Part shown: positions 7,955-15,665 of the stretch, piece by piece
Position numbering within the stretch: the stretch's first letter is position 1
How the letters are laid out: every line of letters starts with the position of its first letter
DNA from: Flavimaricola marinus
Lineage (GTDB): Bacteria > Pseudomonadota > Alphaproteobacteria > Rhodobacterales > Rhodobacteraceae
Direction: 5' to 3'
Assembly: GCF_900184895.1 (NCBI RefSeq)
Contig: NZ_FXZK01000001.1
Location: forward strand, 1,116,001 to 1,180,000
DNA: 64,000 bases
Translations under genes and position numbers: made by a program
The notes under the pieces: generated by a model
What the model saw: only the letters and a program-made list of their open reading frames with translations
The model's database searches: none
What the model was told of the DNA's origin: nothing

Positions 7955-8661
7955 CTGTTTCGATAGATATCCGCGCAAAGCGGTTCGAAGGGGCGACCGG
8001 GCTGCTCCTCGATGGGCTGCGGCTCGACGTGTCCGAGGGCGAGGTGCTTGCCCTTGTCGGCCCCTCCGGGGTGGGAAAGTCGTCGCTCTTGCGGATGATC
8101 GCGGGGCTCGATGCAGATTTCGACGGCCAGATCACCGTGTTCGGACAGCCCGCGAGCGAAGCCGGCCCGCCGGGCTTCGTGTTTCAGGATCCGAGGCTGC
8201 TTCCGTGGCTTGGTGCCGCGGCCAATATCCGTGCGGTCAGTCCTGCGACGACCATGAGCGAGGCAGTCTCTCTGCTGGGCGAGATGGGGCTCTCCGGCTT
8301 CGAAACAGCTCTACCCGGAAGCCTTTCTGGGGGCATGCAGCGCAGGGTCGCTCTGGCGCGGGCGCTGGCCGTTCAGCCCCGGCTCCTGCTTCTTGATGAG
8401 CCCTTCGTTTCGATCGACCGCAAGTTGGTGCGCGAACTCCATGACGTGATCGGCCGGATCGCAGAGCAGCGCCGCCCCACCATGATCCTCGTGAGTCATG
8501 ATCTCGAGGACGCCGCACGGCTCGCTGACCGGGTCATCCAGTTACAGGGCCGGCCCGCCCGAATTATCGCCGAAACCCGGGTGGAAACACGGCGGGCCGA
8601 CCGCAACCCGGCACGGCTGCTCGAGATCGTGGCGCAACTGGACGAGGGGTCAGGGGAATGA
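7939..8661 (+). CDS. ABC transporter ATP-binding protein, NitT/TauT type
   Basis: The protein has 240 residues. The ATG at 7939 overlaps the permease gene by 16 nt. It has Walker A GPSGVGKSS (about residues 37-45), the Q-loop FVFQDPRLLPWL, signature LSGGMQRR (the family usually has LSGGMRQR), Walker B LLLLDEPF and the H-loop SHD. It energises the importer formed by 6175-7170 and 7193-7954. The stop overlaps the next gene by 4 nt (ATGA), tying this importer translationally to the PQQ-associated ATPase. Confidence 0.87.
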   Translation: MAPSIAVSIDIRAKRFEGATGLLLDGLRLDVSEGEVLALVGPSGVGKSSLLRMIAGLDADFDGQITVFGQPASEAGPPGFVFQDPRLLPWLGAAANIRAVSPATTMSEAVSLLGEMGLSGFETALPGSLSGGMQRRVALARALAVQPRLLLLDEPFVSIDRKLVRELHDVIGRIAEQRRPTMILVSHDLEDAARLADRVIQLQGRPARIIAETRVETRRADRNPARLLEIVAQLDEGSGE

Positions 8662-9410
8662 CCGGTTATGTGCTGGACCTACGTGAGATCCGCAAGTCCT
8701 ATGGCAGGTCTGAAGCCCTCGCCGGCATCTCTTTAGCGATGCGGGAGGGCGAATTCGTAGGTCTCTTGGGACCAAACGGCGCGGGAAAATCGACGCTCTT
8801 CCAGATCATCGCCGGTCTCTTTGCGCCCGATGGAGGTCAGGTCCAGCTCTTCGGTCTCAATCATGCCTCAAACGGGCCGCGGATTCTCGCCCGGCTCGGC
8901 GTGGTGTTTCAGACTCGCTCGGTCGACCTCGACATCTCGGTCGTTGCCAATCTTCGGTTTCACGGTCGGCTTTTCGGACAGAGCGGAGGCGAACTTGCCC
9001 AAAGGATCGAGGCGCTCTGCGCGCAGTTCAACCTCGACGACTTCCGGAACCGGCCCGTCCGGACGCTGTCGGGCGGGCAGCAACGCAGGGTGGAAATCGC
9101 CCGCGCGCTGATCAACGAGCCCGCTCTGCTGATAATGGACGAACCGTCGGCCGGGCTTGACGCGTCTTCTCGGCGCGACCTGGTATCGCATGTCCGGGCC
9201 CTTGCCCGAACGGAAGGGGTGGCCGTATTGTGGGCTACCCATCTCGTGGATGAGGTCGGAGACGCGGATCGGATAGTCATTCTCGATCATGGACGGATCT
9301 TGGCCGACGACAAACCGACGGCGCTAATGGAGGCGACAAGTGCGGCGGACCTAACCGACGTCTACGAGAAGATACTGCACCGGCAGCTTGGGGACGAGGA
9401 CCCGGGTTAG
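8658..9410 (+). CDS. ABC transporter ATP-binding protein of the PQQ-dehydrogenase-associated system
   Basis: The protein has 250 residues with Walker A GPNGAGKST, Q-loop VVFQTRSVDLDISV, signature LSGGQQRRVEIARAL, Walker B LLIMDEPSAGLD and H-loop WATHLVDE. It matches the drug-exporter/ABC-2 class (CcmA-like) that is partnered with ABC-2 permeases, not with NitT permeases. It is therefore most likely the motor for 2664-3488, although encoded in the divergent operon. This arrangement couples production of the two ABC systems. It lies 27 nt before the convergent lipocalin gene. Confidence 0.85.
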   Translation: MTGYVLDLREIRKSYGRSEALAGISLAMREGEFVGLLGPNGAGKSTLFQIIAGLFAPDGGQVQLFGLNHASNGPRILARLGVVFQTRSVDLDISVVANLRFHGRLFGQSGGELAQRIEALCAQFNLDDFRNRPVRTLSGGQQRRVEIARALINEPALLIMDEPSAGLDASSRRDLVSHVRALARTEGVAVLWATHLVDEVGDADRIVILDHGRILADDKPTALMEATSAADLTDVYEKILHRQLGDEDPG

Positions 9411-9437
9411 CCGGGCAGATCCGGTCACCACCCGCCG

Positions 9438-9977
9438 TCAGGGCGCGTGGGGCACCGCCGCTATTGCGCCCTCTCGATAGCCTTGAGCGACAAGTGCCTG
9501 TCGTGCAGCGTCTAGTGCCGCCGCATCGGGATTTGGCTGCCGTGACCAGAGAAAGCCAATCTCGCCCCGCGGCGCGCCTATCGCGAGAAGACGGGCATCC
9601 TCGGCTTCCCAAAGCACGACAAGGGGCAGGTTGCCGATCTGTGGAAGCCGGTTTATTCGGGCGAGGAATACCCCAGGCGAGATTTCGACGACGATCCCCT
9701 CTATGGCGAGAATCGGCCCGTCGAGCCTGCCCACATGGCAATTGATCCTCAACGTAAGCCGACTGTCATCGCGTTCCTCGATCCGGACCGTGTTGCCGTG
9801 GCAATCCCGCCCCAGCAAGGTCGGGGTGCGGGCAACCTCGAACCAGTCTCCCAAGAGCTTGCTCTGCTCGAAGGTAGTCACAGGGATCAGAGGCGTAGCG
9901 GGGTCGCGGACTTGCTGCGCAAGAGCAGGGAGCGCAAAAAGCATGGCCAATAAGATGCACACAACCCGCATGAACAT
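9438..9977 (-). CDS. Secreted lipocalin-like protein
   Basis: The protein has 179 residues with start ATG at 9977 and GGAGA upstream; the reading from 10046 has no ribosome site. A signal peptide (MFMRVVCILLAMLFALPALAQ) is followed by a bacterial lipocalin start: TPLIPVTTFEQSKLLGDWFEVARTPTL (the G-x-W motif), then beta strands and LPLVVLWEAEDARLLAIGAPRGEIGFLWSRQP, with a C-terminal helix. It resembles Blc-type lipocalins, which carry small hydrophobic ligands, but has no lipobox, so it is a soluble periplasmic form. It shares a divergent promoter region bearing the ACCAATATT motif with the gene at 10113. Confidence 0.8.
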   Translation of the reverse strand: MFMRVVCILLAMLFALPALAQQVRDPATPLIPVTTFEQSKLLGDWFEVARTPTLLGRDCHGNTVRIEERDDSRLTLRINCHVGRLDGPILAIEGIVVEISPGVFLARINRLPQIGNLPLVVLWEAEDARLLAIGAPRGEIGFLWSRQPNPDAAALDAARQALVAQGYREGAIAAVPHAP

Positions 9978-10034
9978 GCCTGTCTCCTCTGTTTCCCTCC
10001 GGATAACAGGACGATCCGGCCGAGCCACGCAATG

Positions 10035-10070
10035 ATTGGATACCAATATTGGCTATCGGATAATCCAATT
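10035..10070. promoter_or_regulatory. ATTGG/CCAAT dyads, probable LysR operator
   Basis: Contains ATTGG-ATA-CCAAT (10035-10047), the palindrome CCAATATTGG (10043-10052), and AATCCAATT (10062-10070). The 9-mer ACCAATATT (10042-10050) recurs upstream of the PQQ dehydrogenase and at 18582. AATCCAATT recurs at 19924-19932. It lies between the divergent lipocalin and 10113 genes. Confidence 0.5.
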
Positions 10071-10112
10071 CCCGGACCGCGTAGTCTTGCTCCGAGCGAA
10101 ATCGGAGACCAA

Positions 10113-10922
10113 ATGCGCATCTGGCAGGGCATTCTCACTGTAACCCTGATCTTGACGGCCGGATTGGGGCTTTTGGTCATGTCGGGCCACGGGCGCAACC
10201 TCATGTCACCCGCGCTGCAGGCGGAACTGCAAGTGCAGGATTTCCCGTTGCCGCCCGACATGGGGGTCGATCCGATGCGCGTGGCGGATTTCATGGTGGC
10301 TGAGTTGCAGGAGCGCATGGAAACCGACATCGCCATCCGCCTGACGATGAACGCGAACGTGGCCGACCAGATCAGGACGGTGGTGCTGCCGAGATTGATG
10401 AACGTCGTCGCGGTCCAGACGATGATGCGCGAAGTCCCCGAACTGTCCGAACTTTTGGATCTCGGGTCTTTCCGGCGGACGGTCAGCGGCACAGTCCAGA
10501 GCCGGAAGGCGGCCGAAGATGTGGCTCTGACGGTGCCCGGCGCGCTTCTGGCGACGATCGACGGAACAAGGGTTCCGGTGACAACGACCTCGACCGGAAT
10601 GACAGCACTGGAGCTTGGGTCGATGACCGCCGGGGAGAGCCGGCAGATCGTCCTGTGGCTGAGCGAGAGCGCGGGATCGGTCGATCTTGGCCGCGCAATT
10701 CAGCTCGGTGCGGCCGAAGGTCAGCGAGGCCGCGTCCTTCTATGGGGAGAAACCGGATGGTTCGGCGCCGATGTGGAGGCGTTGCGCTGGGGACGCTGGA
10801 TCGTAGGCGGCGTGCTTGCCGCTGCTTTCTTGTTCGGGCTAGCAGGAGCGATGCTCCCGTTTCTCAGTCGACGAAACGGCTGGCGCGATGATGGTGATGC
10901 GCGGGCGGCTCATCGTCCCTAA
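10113..10922 (+). CDS. Membrane-anchored periplasmic protein of unknown function
   Basis: The protein has 269 residues; the ATG at 10113 has GGAG 8 nt upstream. The layout is an N-terminal span (about residues 5-27), a periplasmic domain of about 205 residues and a C-terminal span (about 233-256) with a short basic tail. The periplasmic part has a mixed helix/strand look (VADFMVAELQERMETDIAIRL, ALELGSMTAGESRQIVLWLSE). I recognise no family. Position, strand and the shared operator place it in the PQQ regulon. The two-span hairpin topology would suit an accessory subunit for an inner-membrane complex, possibly the one encoded at 10969-12975. That is inference. Confidence 0.6.
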   Translation: MRIWQGILTVTLILTAGLGLLVMSGHGRNLMSPALQAELQVQDFPLPPDMGVDPMRVADFMVAELQERMETDIAIRLTMNANVADQIRTVVLPRLMNVVAVQTMMREVPELSELLDLGSFRRTVSGTVQSRKAAEDVALTVPGALLATIDGTRVPVTTTSTGMTALELGSMTAGESRQIVLWLSESAGSVDLGRAIQLGAAEGQRGRVLLWGETGWFGADVEALRWGRWIVGGVLAAAFLFGLAGAMLPFLSRRNGWRDDGDARAAHRP

Positions 10923-10968
10923 TCATGGAGCGCAAGGCCCTACCGTACCAGGTGGCACCGGCGGGCGA

Positions 10969-11559
10969 TCATTGCGGCTTCGCGGGCGTGACTGGTGCCT
11001 GCGCTGTTCCGAAAGTCAGCATTGAGGGGTCGAACAGGTAGAACCTCTGGCCCACCGAGGCCGAGCCGGTGGGCTGTTGGTCGGAGACTTCGTCCTCGAT
11101 TTCCAGCGCGAGCGCCTCCGCCGTCGCCTCGGGTAGGGTCTCCTCTGCGTCAACAGTGCCCTGAATGTCTTCACCCGCGGCGATATCGCTCATGGCTCCG
11201 CTGATCTTGATCCGCAGGTCGTCCGAATAGGGAAGCTGATAGGCCCGCGGCTGACCCACGGGATAGTTGTCGCTGTCGAGCGGCTGAAGCCAAAGGAACA
11301 CCTGACCAATTTCACCCTGAAGCTGATTGGGTTCGACTATTTCTGCCCAGAGCATGCGGAAGCTCGACGGGATCGGGCCGTCCGACGGTAAGCCGCGCAA
11401 TTCGCCCACTGCGTTGAAGGTCAGTGGAATCAGCGCGACCGTCGCCGCCGTCGACAGGACCTTGAAGACCCAGTGCAGCCGAGACAGCAGGACAAGATAT
11501 GCCAGAAGTGATACCACAAGTGCATAAGCTGCTGTTAAAGACAGGATCGTGAAGGTCAT
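10969..11559 (-). CDS. Inner-membrane protein with periplasmic tail, unknown
   Basis: The protein has 196 residues. Two spans lie at residues about 5-25 and 33-52 (LSLTAAYALVVSLLAYLVLLS, VLSTAATVALIPLTF), followed by a soluble part with VGQVFLWLQPLDSDNYPVGQPRAYQLPYSDDLRIKI and an acidic region. The start overlaps the upstream gene by 4 nt (ATGA). It is the last gene of the operon 13535-10969 that carries the MotA/ExbB-like subunit. No known family is recognised. It is a probable third subunit of that complex by gene order. Confidence 0.6.
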   Translation of the reverse strand: MTFTILSLTAAYALVVSLLAYLVLLSRLHWVFKVLSTAATVALIPLTFNAVGELRGLPSDGPIPSSFRMLWAEIVEPNQLQGEIGQVFLWLQPLDSDNYPVGQPRAYQLPYSDDLRIKISGAMSDIAAGEDIQGTVDAEETLPEATAEALALEIEDEVSDQQPTGSASVGQRFYLFDPSMLTFGTAQAPVTPAKPQ

Positions 11560-12239
11560 TGCTGGATCACCTGGCCGGTCGCGGCGTCGATTTGGCCCCC
11601 CTGCGTGTTTCCACCGGGCCCGTTGCCAGCCCCCTTGCCTCCGGTTCGGGTCATTTCCACGAGGCTTCGGGGGGTGTTCGTGACATTCTCGACCTCGTCG
11701 CCCGCGAGGGTGAAGCGCGCGGCGGTGACTTCGTCTCCCGTGCCCCTCAGTTCCAGCGTTTGATAGAAGACCACCTCGACCGAAGGATTCAGCTTTTCGA
11801 TCTTGACCTCAACTGGCAGGGGCGCGGCACCATTGGCTATGTAGTGTACGATGTTGACGACATATTCGCCGTCCTGCAGACCACGGAAGGCCACAGTTTC
11901 CTGATTGAGCGGATTCGTGACCTCTTCGTTGTTGAGGAGGATCACATCCTTGAACATGCCCCTGTCATCGCGCTCCAGATGCATCAGCCCCGCTTCGCGC
12001 TGATTATACCAAACGATGTTTCCGGCTGGGTCCATTACGTAGGTATCGACGTCGTCGGGATTGTTGTCGGGCCAGGTCACGGTGATGATCATCTCGGCTT
12101 TGGGATCGATCTTGCCCTCCTCCGCAGGCGCATTGATCATCGCGAACGAGATGAAGAACATGAAGGTAATAGCCTTCAAGGCGTTGAACAGGAGCGCCGA
12201 AAAAATCTCGAATTCCGGTTCGGCCTCTTCCTCAAACAT
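11556..12239 (-). CDS. Single-span partner of the MotA/ExbB-like channel, unusual periplasmic domain
   Basis: The protein has 227 residues; the ATG at 12239 lies inside the end of the channel gene (8-nt overlap). A short acidic cytoplasmic start (MFEEEAEPEFEIFSALLFNAL) leads to one span (KAITFMFFISFAMI), then a periplasmic domain beginning MIITVTWPDNNPDDVDTYVMDPAGNIVWYN. It ends in a Gly/Gln-rich low-complexity tail. The place and topology are those of ExbD/TolR/MotB partners, but the span lacks the Asp that carries protons in those proteins. The DVDTYVMDPAGN segment instead resembles YfaP/DUF2135-like domains. No peptidoglycan-binding OmpA domain is present. The function is unknown and the pairing is inferred from coupling. 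Confidence 0.6.
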   Translation of the reverse strand: MFEEEAEPEFEIFSALLFNALKAITFMFFISFAMINAPAEEGKIDPKAEMIITVTWPDNNPDDVDTYVMDPAGNIVWYNQREAGLMHLERDDRGMFKDVILLNNEEVTNPLNQETVAFRGLQDGEYVVNIVHYIANGAAPLPVEVKIEKLNPSVEVVFYQTLELRGTGDEVTAARFTLAGDEVENVTNTPRSLVEMTRTGGKGAGNGPGGNTQGGQIDAATGQVIQQ

Positions 12240-12975
12240 TGCGTTCCGCCCTCGCAAGGTTCGGCAGTAGTGACACCTCGGTGAAAGACACCGCTGTCTG
12301 GCTGATGTCCGTGACGAGCGCGTCGGCGACATTGTATTCGAGCCGGAGGAGAATGCCACCGATGAGGCCAGCGATCGTGGTCAGAAGCGAAACCGCCATG
12401 CCCGCGATCATGTCCTGTAGCGCTTCTCGCAGGGTCGCGACGTCGAAATTCGCCATGTCGCCCATCGAGTTCAGCATCATCACGAAACCGACCATCGTTC
12501 CCAGCATGCCCAGCTTGTAGAGCAGGTCCGCCCCGTAGGTGCCCACCTTCGTCCGGCGACGCAAACTAGCACCGAGACTCATCATCAGCATATGGGCGCT
12601 GCCCTCGGCGTCCGACGGGTTCTCTCTGGAACGCATGACGTCGGCGACGTAACTGTCGATCAGCCCGCCGCCGACCGGAACGTCAGGGATCGTCGAGCTT
12701 GTGGCCAGTCTTGCTTTCCAAATCATGGCTCGGCGGTATTCACGCGACAACTCGGTCAGGATCCACAGGCAATGGGCCGAGAACCCGACATAGAGCACCG
12801 CAATCAGGATCGTTATCCGTGATCTGTCGGCACTGAAGAGATAGGTCAGGAGCCCGTAGTCGTAGGACACTACCGCCCCGATTGTGATGAGCGCCATTAT
12901 GAGCGCCCATTTCATAACCGCGTCATAGGCACCGTCACGGCCCGGTGTCAGGATTGCGTCGGCAAGCTGCGTCAT
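12232..12975 (-). CDS. MotA/TolQ/ExbB-family proton-channel-like protein
   Basis: The protein has 247 residues with spans at about 20-42, 55-75, 155-180 and 190-215. The paired C-terminal spans have the family wording: LYKLGMLGTMVGFVMMLNSM, then LQDMIAGMAVSLLTTIAGLIGGILLRLEY. ExbB/TolQ/MotA proteins form pentameric channels that convert proton flow to motion together with an ExbD/MotB subunit. Here the partner encoded next is atypical. The gene starts 8 nt after the nuclease-like gene and overlaps the partner gene. Presence in a PQQ/lanthanide-type cluster suggests an energising complex for uptake or envelope work, but no TonB or receptor gene is in view. Confidence 0.75.
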   Translation of the reverse strand: MTQLADAILTPGRDGAYDAVMKWALIMALITIGAVVSYDYGLLTYLFSADRSRITILIAVLYVGFSAHCLWILTELSREYRRAMIWKARLATSSTIPDVPVGGGLIDSYVADVMRSRENPSDAEGSAHMLMMSLGASLRRRTKVGTYGADLLYKLGMLGTMVGFVMMLNSMGDMANFDVATLREALQDMIAGMAVSLLTTIAGLIGGILLRLEYNVADALVTDISQTAVSFTEVSLLPNLARAERNV

Positions 12976-12983
12976 TGTCTGTC

Positions 12984-13535
12984 CTACCTCAAATCGCTCC
13001 GGCTCTCGCGCCGGCGAAAAATCCAGGGCTCCTCGAATGTGACGTCAGGCTGCCACAGCCCGGCACCAACCGAGATCGCTTCGGACATCTGGGGCATGTA
13101 GTCGTCGGACTGCTCGATGAATGCGAGGGCGAGGCCCGCTCTGACCATCTCCGCGTTGAGATCCTCTCCACCGCTTTCGCAGACGCCATATTGCCGGCCG
13201 AGTTTGTCCGGTTCGCCCTGAAAGCGGCAGACGACTTCACCTCTGCCCGCAAGAAGCTGGAGTTTGCGAAAGGCCACGTCGTAGCAGCCCCAGAACTCGC
13301 CATTCAACTGGCAGGTCTGTGGGCGTTCCGGCGCGTCAATCCCCCACAGAATGACCCGCTGGTTCCCAAAGCTCAGGATATCGGCATCGATCACTTCGGC
13401 TGTTCCACGGATCTCGCTGGCATCGGACTGGGCATCGATGGGGTCGGCAAATGACAGGCCGAGCAGAAGGCTCATTGAAAAGACCAATATCGTGAATTTG
13501 AGCAAACGGTAGTTGCGGCCGTTATCAGTGGTCAT
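12984..13535 (-). CDS. Secreted thermonuclease-like (SNase) protein
   Basis: The protein has 183 residues from the ATG at 13535 (a TTG at 13541 is possible). An N-terminal signal or anchor (LLKFTILVFSMSLLLGLSF) precedes a short OB-fold domain: GTAEVIDADILSFGNQRVILWGIDAPERPQTCQ, EVVCRFQGEPDKLGRQYGVC, DLNAEMVRAGLALAF. These are staphylococcal-nuclease superfamily marks. The first catalytic Arg normally lies in R-L-x-G-I-D-A-P-E; here it is RVILWGIDAPE, and the catalytic Arg/Glu pair after it (usually D-x-Y-G-R) is partly altered to DKLGRQYG, so activity is uncertain. Cysteine pairs suggest disulfides. It is the first gene of the channel operon, divergent from the pentapeptide gene. Confidence 0.7.
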   Translation of the reverse strand: MTTDNGRNYRLLKFTILVFSMSLLLGLSFADPIDAQSDASEIRGTAEVIDADILSFGNQRVILWGIDAPERPQTCQLNGEFWGCYDVAFRKLQLLAGRGEVVCRFQGEPDKLGRQYGVCESGGEDLNAEMVRAGLALAFIEQSDDYMPQMSEAISVGAGLWQPDVTFEEPWIFRRRESRSDLR

Positions 13536-13569
13536 GGGCAATCCAGTTCAAAGAAGGGGGGAGCCGGGC

Positions 13570-14319
13570 ATGCGGATCGTATTGGCGGCGGCCCTGGCAC
13601 TCATCGCGGGACCGCTTTTGGCGGATCCGGTTGCAGACCTGATCGCAGGTGAGCGCGACGAGTGTCGGGGCTGCGACTTGCAGGGCGCTGTTCTCAAGAA
13701 AGCCGATCTTTCCGGTGTCGACCTGACAGGCGCCAATCTGACGGACGCCACGTTCCACCGCGCCAATCTGCGTGGCGCGATCCTTGACGGGGTCACGGCG
13801 CGGGGCACGAACTTCAATCTGGCCGATCTGACACAGGCGCAGATGACGGAAGGAGATTTTGTGCGGGCCATGTTCTACGGCGCGCAAATGTCGGGCGCCG
13901 ATCTGACTGCTGCCGACCTGACAGAGGCGCGTATGCAGACGGCCCGGCTGACCTCGGCCAAGCTGCCCGGTGCGATTCTGGACAGGACGCTCTTGCGTGA
14001 TGCCGTCGCGAACAACGCCGATTTCAGCATGACCTCGATGCAGCAAACCAATCTCAACGGGGCCCGTCTGGGACGGAGCCTTTTCGACGGCGCAAACATC
14101 AGCTACGCGGGTTTCGTCCAAGCCGAGGCGAGCCGGGCGAGCTTCGTCAATGCGACTGTGTCCTACACGGATTTCTACGGCGCGGACCTGCGGCGCGGAA
14201 CCGTGGCGGGCGCCACCCTGACCGGGAACCGCTTTACGACCGCTGCAACCCGGGAGTTGGATTTCGACGCGGCGACAATGACCGGGAACTTCATGTCGAA
14301 CGGGCGGATGCAGGACTGA
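13570..14319 (+). CDS. Secreted pentapeptide-repeat protein
   Basis: The protein has 249 residues with a strong GGGGGAG Shine-Dalgarno and signal peptide MRIVLAAALALIAGPLLA. From about residue 35 it is almost entirely A(D/N)LxX five-residue repeats (LQGAVLKKADLSGVDLTGAN and so on to residue 230), which fold into a right-handed quadrilateral beta-helix. A C-x-x-C (CRGC) precedes the repeats. A secreted, not cytoplasmic, form excludes a gyrase-protecting role. A periplasmic scaffold is more likely, but no ligand can be named. It lies between divergent and convergent genes of the PQQ regulon. Confidence 0.8.
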   Translation: MRIVLAAALALIAGPLLADPVADLIAGERDECRGCDLQGAVLKKADLSGVDLTGANLTDATFHRANLRGAILDGVTARGTNFNLADLTQAQMTEGDFVRAMFYGAQMSGADLTAADLTEARMQTARLTSAKLPGAILDRTLLRDAVANNADFSMTSMQQTNLNGARLGRSLFDGANISYAGFVQAEASRASFVNATVSYTDFYGADLRRGTVAGATLTGNRFTTAATRELDFDAATMTGNFMSNGRMQD

Positions 14320-14321
14320 TC

Positions 14322-15056
14322 TCATGGCGCCACCGACAGGACATAGGGTGACAGGACTTCCTCGAAACGGGTCTGACTTTGGAAATATCCCGTGTTGATC
14401 TCCTGAGTTTCCAGGTTCCTGGCTTGCTGGCCGCGCTTGCGCAGATAGGTCGCCTCGAGCATGACTGAGGTGGTGTCGTCAGGTGACCGGGCGGTGCACA
14501 GTTCGTGGATAAACTGGTTGCCCACCGGCTGTTCTCCGTCCCGCATGGGAACGTCCCTGCAATCGAGCGCCCATTCGCCGAAGCGGCCCTTGAAGTTGCG
14601 GATCAGGGTGAACGCCGTCCGGCGCACCATATCCTCGGTCCGGTCATCGGTCACGATCCGGCGGCCCTGCACGATGCCTTCGGGATCGACCAGCACCGAC
14701 ACGATGACGGGGTGCGCGTAAACGGATGTGCCCCCCTGAAGCGCCTTGTATTCCAGCTCGAGCGCCCTGGCGATGTAGTCCTGCTCGTCGTCGTAGGAGA
14801 ACTGGACTTCGCGCAGGCCGGATTCCTCTGGCGTGCAGGTCATGTAATCCGAAAAGGAGCCAAGCTCCCGCCCCGGAGGCCCGCCATTCGTGCCGCAGGT
14901 GATCTCGCCGACACTTGCATCCGGAGCCTGCGTGACCGGCTGGCCCAGAACCACGTCCCAGATCGAATAAGCAGGAAGAACCTGATCCTGAGCAAGAGCC
15001 ATCGGAGCCAAAAGGCCAAAGCAGAACAAGGCGGAGAGACAGCTGGGCGCTCTCAT
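14322..15056 (-). CDS. Secreted cysteine-containing protein of unknown function
   Basis: The protein has 244 residues with signal peptide MRAPSCLSALFCFGLLAPMALA. Mature cysteines (ITCGTNGG, MTCTPEES, WALDCRDV, HELCTARS) suggest two disulfides. Middle segments VIVSVLVDPEGIVQGRRIVTDDRTEDMVRRTAFTLIRNFKGRFG have a cystatin/TonB-C-like strand-helix look but no firm family. The start lies 4 nt after the cytochrome stop, so the two are co-translated. An accessory role in electron transfer or dehydrogenase maturation is inferred from position only. Confidence 0.6.
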   Translation of the reverse strand: MRAPSCLSALFCFGLLAPMALAQDQVLPAYSIWDVVLGQPVTQAPDASVGEITCGTNGGPPGRELGSFSDYMTCTPEESGLREVQFSYDDEQDYIARALELEYKALQGGTSVYAHPVIVSVLVDPEGIVQGRRIVTDDRTEDMVRRTAFTLIRNFKGRFGEWALDCRDVPMRDGEQPVGNQFIHELCTARSPDDTTSVMLEATYLRKRGQQARNLETQEINTGYFQSQTRFEEVLSPYVLSVAP

Positions 15057-15060
15057 GGAG

Positions 15061-15585
15061 TCACTGCAGGCCCGCGCAAGCTCGCGCCGACGGATTGTCG
15101 TAGAACGCCGCGCATTCTTCGTAAGTAGGTTCAGCGCGGCCGATCATGTAGGCCTCAAGAAATGCCACCACATTTGCGACATCCCTGTCGCTGAAAGTCT
15201 TGCCGCGCATCGGTGCGGTTCCAGGTTCAAAATCCTCCAGGTCCATCCCAAAGCAGCGCCCGTCGCGATAGGCGGCCCGATCGTGATAGGGCATCGGGGT
15301 TGCTGGCCGGCCGCATCCGATCACCTCGATCAGTGCCGCCGTGTCCAGAGTGGTCTTGCGAAGGTTAGGGCCGACCGGGGCCTGAAGGGTGGTCCCCGAC
15401 TTCCCGTCCCCGGCCCAGCCATGGCAATTCCCGCAATATCCGACCGATCGGTAGACGACCCTGCCACGCTCCGGATCGCCCACATATCCATCTGTCTCTT
15501 GGGCATGCATGGGCAGCGCTGCTAGCGCCACGATCGCCAGCGTCAGGGCGGCGAGCGGGATAGTCGTGGCATAACTCAATGACAT
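15061..15585 (-). CDS. c-type cytochrome with four extra cysteines, methanol-metabolism type
   Basis: The protein has 174 residues with a signal peptide ending near residue 28 (PMHA-QET). The haem-binding CGNCH is at 51-55, and possible axial Met are at 99 (TPMPYHD) or 126 (APMRGKTFS). Four further cysteines (about 91, 111, 158 and 170) fit the four-Cys cytochrome family known only beside methanol/PQQ dehydrogenases. It is probably the direct electron acceptor of the PQQ dehydrogenase encoded just upstream, passing electrons to an oxidase. It is separated from the dehydrogenase gene by a strong hairpin. Confidence 0.85.
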   Translation of the reverse strand: MSLSYATTIPLAALTLAIVALAALPMHAQETDGYVGDPERGRVVYRSVGYCGNCHGWAGDGKSGTTLQAPVGPNLRKTTLDTAALIEVIGCGRPATPMPYHDRAAYRDGRCFGMDLEDFEPGTAPMRGKTFSDRDVANVVAFLEAYMIGRAEPTYEECAAFYDNPSARACAGLQ

Positions 15586-15622
15586 GTTATCTCACTGTCT
15601 GGGCCGATTGGTGAAGGCAGAA

Positions 15623-15650
15623 ATGCCGGGCAACCGAGGCCGCCCGGCAT
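15623..15650 (-). terminator. Hairpin between PQQ dehydrogenase and cytochrome genes
   Basis: ATGCCGGGC / GCCCGGCAT is a perfect 9-bp stem with a 10-nt loop, directly after the dehydrogenase stop. On the minus strand it is followed by TTTCTG, a weak U-run. It probably acts as a partial terminator or 3'-end stabiliser, which would give far more dehydrogenase than downstream mRNA. Confidence 0.55.
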
Positions 15651-15665
15651 GGGATTCTCAGGTCA

